Shown in pieces: positions 60,657 through 64,000 of a stretch of 64,000 nt of DNA (within the stretch, counting starts at the first letter, position 1; the number at the start of each line of letters is the position of its first letter). The translations under genes and the position numbers were made by a program. The stretch comes from Luteibacter flocculans (GTDB lineage Bacteria; Pseudomonadota; Gammaproteobacteria; Xanthomonadales; Rhodanobacteraceae), in assembly GCF_023612255.1 (NCBI RefSeq), contig NZ_CP063231.1, forward strand, positions 4,210,501 through 4,274,500, written 5' to 3'. Under the pieces are notes generated by a model, which was not told the origin of the DNA, did no database searches, and worked only from the letters and a program-made list of their open reading frames with translations.

Positions 60657-62693
60657 TCAGTCATCGATCGCAGTGGTCTCGCTGACATCGTTCCGGTTGA
60701 AGTTGAACATGTCCATGAGGTTGCCGATGGCCGGCGCATTCACCGGTACGTACGGGTTCCCCCGGAACGACACGGGATTGGGCAGGTTGTCGCGACTGCG
60801 GGGTGAGATGCGGTCCTTGAGCATCCAATTGGCTTCGACGAATTTGTCGAACGAGACATGATCGTAATAGGTGTGCACGACCTTGCCGCCCGTGGAGTAC
60901 TTCGACACCACCAGCATCGGGATGCGCGTGCCGTCGCCGAAGAAGTCGATCGGTTGGATGTAGCCCGAGTCGTAGTAGCCGCCACCTTCATCGAAGGTCA
61001 CCATGATCACGGTGTCGTCCCATACCTTCGGGTTGGCCTTTGCCATTTCGACAATCTTGCGCACATAGCCTTCGAACAGATCCAGCTTCGAGGAGGCCGG
61101 GTGGCCGTCGAGAATGCCGTCCGGCTTGGCGATGGAAACGGCCGGCAGTGTGTCGTTCTGGATGTCGTTGTACAGGTCGTTGAGATCCTGGTTCTTCGCG
61201 CGCAGTTCCGGGTTGGTCATGATCTGCGTGGAGTACAGGAACGGGTTGCAGATGTTGCAGAACGTACCGCCCTCGCCGTCTTCCTTGCCGCCTGCGTAAC
61301 CTTCACCGTAGTACTTCCACGACACATGGTGCTTCTCCAGCAGCAGTGCCAGGTTGTCCTGCATAGTGGGCGGGATCGTGAACTGATCGGCGCCCAACGG
61401 CGCTGGCGTGCCGTCGCCCAGATAGCCCGGGTTGTAGTTGTTCACGAGGTAGTAGGCGTGCGGTTTGCAGTCCGATCCCTTGAACGTCTCATACGGCAGA
61501 GAGTGCAGATAGTTCCTGATCTCCTTCACGCCGGGCTGGCTCTCGTCGGAGCAATTCACGTACGAACCGCCGGAGTATCCGTCCTGCTTCCACCAGTTGT
61601 CCGTACCGAACTGCGTATCCGGATTCTCGATCTGGTTTTCTGGAGGGGTAGCCGGCTGGCCGTTGGCGTCGGCGTAGTAGATCAAGTTGCCGTAGCCCAG
61701 CATGATGTGGTTAGCACCCGTGCCGCCCATCACCGACTGGTGAAAGTTGTCGCTCAACGCATACGTCTGCGCCAGCTCCTTGAAGTAAGGCGCATCGCCC
61801 TGCGCCATGTTGAGGAACTGCATGGCGGTGGCACCTTCGCCGGTGCTCTGGTCGGTGAAGTTCGCCGGGAGCGGATCGCCGTTGGTGCCCGCGCCAATCG
61901 TGGTTTCCACCCATGGAAACAGGTCATTGCGGCAGCCGCTGGGGTTGGCCGGCGTGGCGGCTTTGGTATCGCAGTCGAGCTGCTGCCACATCTGGAAGAA
62001 GCGATGCACAGGGCTGTTGGCGTAAGCGTCGTAACTGATGGACGCGTGCATATCGACCGGCGCATTGGGCAGCTTGGCCGGGAACCGCGTATCGACCACG
62101 TGCTTGGGCAAGCCCGTGCCGCCGCTCGCGAGCATGTCGTAGGTGCCATCGGGTAATGCCGGTTCGATCGCCTGTGCCTGCGCTGCAGAAGCAAAAGGTG
62201 CTGCGGTGGGCGCACCACCGGTATTCATCTGCGGGAGCGTCTTGTACTTGCCGACTTTTCGCGGCGACATGTCGAACGGGCCGGTGCTCGTAGCTACGTA
62301 CTGCGCGGCGCGTTCCACGTTCGGACCGGGTGTGCCATCGGCATTGACGATACCCTTCGACAGCAGGTTGTCCACTGACTGTCCCTTCGGCGGCGTGTAA
62401 GTGGCATACACGTGATCGAATGTTCGGTTCTCGCCAATCAGCAGAATCACGTGCTTGATCGGGGTGACGGTGCGGTCGCTGTTGTCCTCACTGCGGGGCG
62501 GCTTGTGCAGCGTGACGACACCGCCGGGAAGACCGCCCGGGTTCTTGAACGGTGCCACGGGTACATTCTGGCGAAACGGCGCATCGTGATCGGGTGGCGT
62601 GGTGTCCTGGGCGCTGACGACGCCGGCGAGGCCGGCGGAAAGCGTGCCCATCAACAGCGGCAGAAGCCGCGTGTGGCGCAGCCATGTAACCAT
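60657..62693 (-). CDS. Sec-exported phosphoesterase of the PLC/AcpA family
   Basis: A 678-residue member of PF04185, with a Sec signal peptide ending near residue 28 (LSAGLAGVVSAQ). The metal-site block GENRTFDHVY is at 87-96, and VTFDEGGGYYDSGYIQPI lies near residue 545. Compared with the paralogue at 862-2544 it carries about 110 extra residues and lacks a Tat signal, so the two should reach the periplasm by different routes. Both probably hydrolyse phosphate esters. It has its own terminator at 60607-60630. Confidence 0.9.
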   Translation of the reverse strand: MVTWLRHTRLLPLLMGTLSAGLAGVVSAQDTTPPDHDAPFRQNVPVAPFKNPGGLPGGVVTLHKPPRSEDNSDRTVTPIKHVILLIGENRTFDHVYATYTPPKGQSVDNLLSKGIVNADGTPGPNVERAAQYVATSTGPFDMSPRKVGKYKTLPQMNTGGAPTAAPFASAAQAQAIEPALPDGTYDMLASGGTGLPKHVVDTRFPAKLPNAPVDMHASISYDAYANSPVHRFFQMWQQLDCDTKAATPANPSGCRNDLFPWVETTIGAGTNGDPLPANFTDQSTGEGATAMQFLNMAQGDAPYFKELAQTYALSDNFHQSVMGGTGANHIMLGYGNLIYYADANGQPATPPENQIENPDTQFGTDNWWKQDGYSGGSYVNCSDESQPGVKEIRNYLHSLPYETFKGSDCKPHAYYLVNNYNPGYLGDGTPAPLGADQFTIPPTMQDNLALLLEKHHVSWKYYGEGYAGGKEDGEGGTFCNICNPFLYSTQIMTNPELRAKNQDLNDLYNDIQNDTLPAVSIAKPDGILDGHPASSKLDLFEGYVRKIVEMAKANPKVWDDTVIMVTFDEGGGYYDSGYIQPIDFFGDGTRIPMLVVSKYSTGGKVVHTYYDHVSFDKFVEANWMLKDRISPRSRDNLPNPVSFRGNPYVPVNAPAIGNLMDMFNFNRNDVSETTAIDD

Positions 62694-62898
62694 GGTGAAC
62701 TCTCCCTACGTGAAGTCTTCCCCCTGATTGGTGTCGAACGCGGTGGTGGGTGACCTGTCGACGGCGGTGAGCATCGGCTTCGGATATGACCGATCGTTGG
62801 CATGCGCGCGACAATGAGTGAGGTCGTGATGGCAATCACGTGTCAACGCAAGATGTTGCGAACAATCGCTGTTATTGCGGCAAGAACTTCGCAGCGCT

Positions 62899-64000
62899 TC
62901 ACACCACTTCGTAAGGACGCATCATCTCGTTGTCCTCGTGCTCTAGGTAATGGCAATGCCAGACGTACTTGCCTGGTTCGCCGTCGAAGCTCGCGATGAT
63001 GCGGGTGATCATGCCGGGATCGCAGCGCACCGTGTCCTTCCAGCCGGCTTCGTGGGCGGGCGGTGGTATCGCTGGCCCGGTGAATTTCAGTTCCTTGCGG
63101 GCGTTCCACGCGTAAAGGTCGAAGGGACGGCGCTCCAGTATCTGAAAGCGCACGAGATGCAGATGGATGGGATGCGCATCGCCCGTCACGTTGACGAACG
63201 TCCAGGTTTCGACCGTGCCCTTCTTGGGCTTTTCGCTGATGGGATCGCTCCACATCTTTCCATCGAGCAGCATCGTGATCGGATTGCCGCCTGCGTCGTC
63301 CTGCTCGCCCAAGCCGAGCACACGATCCTGCACTGCCGTGGAAGGATCGATGCGCCGGACCGGCCGCAGGGTAGTTGGCACCACCGAGGTATCGCGGCGT
63401 CCCTTGCCGCGAACGCGGAACTCCACGATGCCATCGGCCTGATGGCGTAGTTGTACCGACTGGCCCGCATACGCGCTGAAATCGACGATCACCTCGGCAC
63501 GTTCGGCGGGATAGAGTGCGATCGCCTCGCGATCGACGGGCGCTGCCAGCAGACCCTGATCACTGCCGATCTGTTGAAACGGTTTGCCATGCGACAACGA
63601 GAGATTGAAGAAGCTGGTGTTGGCGACGTTGATCAACCGGAAGCGGTAACGGCGTGGTTCCACGTCGAGATAGGGATACAGCTTGCCGTTGCATAGCAAC
63701 GCATCGCCGTGGCACTCGGACACCCAGGGCGCCTCGGGGTCGTCCGACACCGGGTAGTAGAGCTCACCGCTCTTCGCGAGCAGACGATCGTAGAGCACCA
63801 GCGGTATGTCGAATTCACCCGACGGCAAACCCAGCGCTCGCTCGTCGTCGTCGTGCACAAGGAAACTGCCGAACAATCCCGCGTAGATGTTCAGTCGCGT
63901 AATGCCCATGGCGTGATCGTGGTACCACAGGGTGGTGGCATCCTGGTTCCCTGGATAAAGAGCGGTCGACGATTTTCCCGGCACGTACCAGTCTTCGGGC
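62899..64000 (-). CDS. Multicopper oxidase, 5' end outside the window
   Basis: The last 367 residues of a multicopper oxidase; the frame stays open to the end of the window. The trinuclear copper ligands are visible as WYHDHAMGITRLN, HPIHLHLVRFQ and the type 1/type 3 block YVWHCHYLEHEDNEMMRP, which ends with Met as axial ligand. The arrangement resembles CotA/bilirubin oxidase and copper-resistance laccases. It likely oxidises phenols or Cu(I) in the periplasm or outside the cell. The N-terminal signal and the first HxH motif are not in view. Confidence 0.92.
   Translation of the reverse strand, partial: PEDWYVPGKSSTALYPGNQDATTLWYHDHAMGITRLNIYAGLFGSFLVHDDDERALGLPSGEFDIPLVLYDRLLAKSGELYYPVSDDPEAPWVSECHGDALLCNGKLYPYLDVEPRRYRFRLINVANTSFFNLSLSHGKPFQQIGSDQGLLAAPVDREAIALYPAERAEVIVDFSAYAGQSVQLRHQADGIVEFRVRGKGRRDTSVVPTTLRPVRRIDPSTAVQDRVLGLGEQDDAGGNPITMLLDGKMWSDPISEKPKKGTVETWTFVNVTGDAHPIHLHLVRFQILERRPFDLYAWNARKELKFTGPAIPPPAHEAGWKDTVRCDPGMITRIIASFDGEPGKYVWHCHYLEHEDNEMMRPYEVV

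Overview
The window is about 64 kb of high-GC chromosomal DNA from a Gram-negative bacterium. Outer-membrane efflux lipoproteins, a TonB-dependent receptor with a Fur-box-like site, Tat-exported molybdenum enzymes and dense 4-bp ATGA gene overlaps all fit a gammaproteobacterium of the Xanthomonadales/Lysobacterales. The Rhodanobacteraceae (Luteibacter/Dyella type) are my best guess, inferred from gene content and the REP-like GCCAGCAGGCTGGC palindromes rather than from any marker gene. No rRNA, tRNA, insertion sequence, prophage or CRISPR array was seen. The window starts inside a LysR regulator gene and ends inside a multicopper oxidase gene.

Layout. 0-12 kb: the LysR fragment, a Tat-exported PLC/AcpA-type phosphoesterase, a five-copy array of ~121-bp repeats carrying a REP palindrome, an EmrAB-OMF tripartite pump operon, uppP coupled to a CadC-like membrane regulator with a TPR-like domain, a second REP cluster and a serine beta-lactamase-fold hydrolase. 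12-20 kb: a LysR gene divergent from a MexEF-OprN-type RND operon that ends with an SDR oxidoreductase, then a secreted protein of unknown function behind a three-half-site promoter motif. 20-23 kb: a leftward membrane-stress group (AI-2E transporter, two small membrane proteins including a holin-X family member, DUF883, DUF1328). 23-31 kb: PEBP, sorbosone dehydrogenase-like protein, YheT-type hydrolase with PlsC, an Lrp/AsnC regulator divergent from phhA, an SGNH esterase, and a RES/Xre toxin-antitoxin pair with a clear palindromic operator. 31-37 kb: DUF885 peptidase-like protein, WYL regulator, GST, fructose-1,6-bisphosphatase, patatin-like lipoprotein, TetR.

37-53 kb carries two different molybdenum-hydroxylase operons. 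The first is a two-subunit IorAB-like enzyme with a tri-heme membrane cytochrome c as the likely electron acceptor. The second is a PaoABC (YagTSR)-type three-subunit periplasmic aldehyde oxidoreductase with the FAD/4Fe-4S subunit. Between them are a GH43 protein, a TonB-dependent siderophore-type receptor, an M24 peptidase-like protein, a stand-alone AT-richer acyl carrier protein, a CDP-glycerol glycerophosphotransferase-like protein, a family 2 glycosyltransferase and a nitronate monooxygenase-like protein. 53-64 kb: argS, a TolC-like protein, an ECF sigma factor with a probable membrane partner, OsmC, DUF1080, a truncated YVTN beta-propeller remnant, DUF3617, a second (Sec-exported) PLC-type phosphoesterase and the multicopper oxidase.

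The common theme is envelope and periplasm: three outer-membrane efflux factors, two exported phosphoesterases, two exported molybdoenzymes and several exported hydrolases. No single large undescribed system is evident. The most unusual items are the REP-type repeat array, the orphan ACP, the uppP-linked regulator, and the secreted protein of unknown function with a Met/His/Pro-rich tail.
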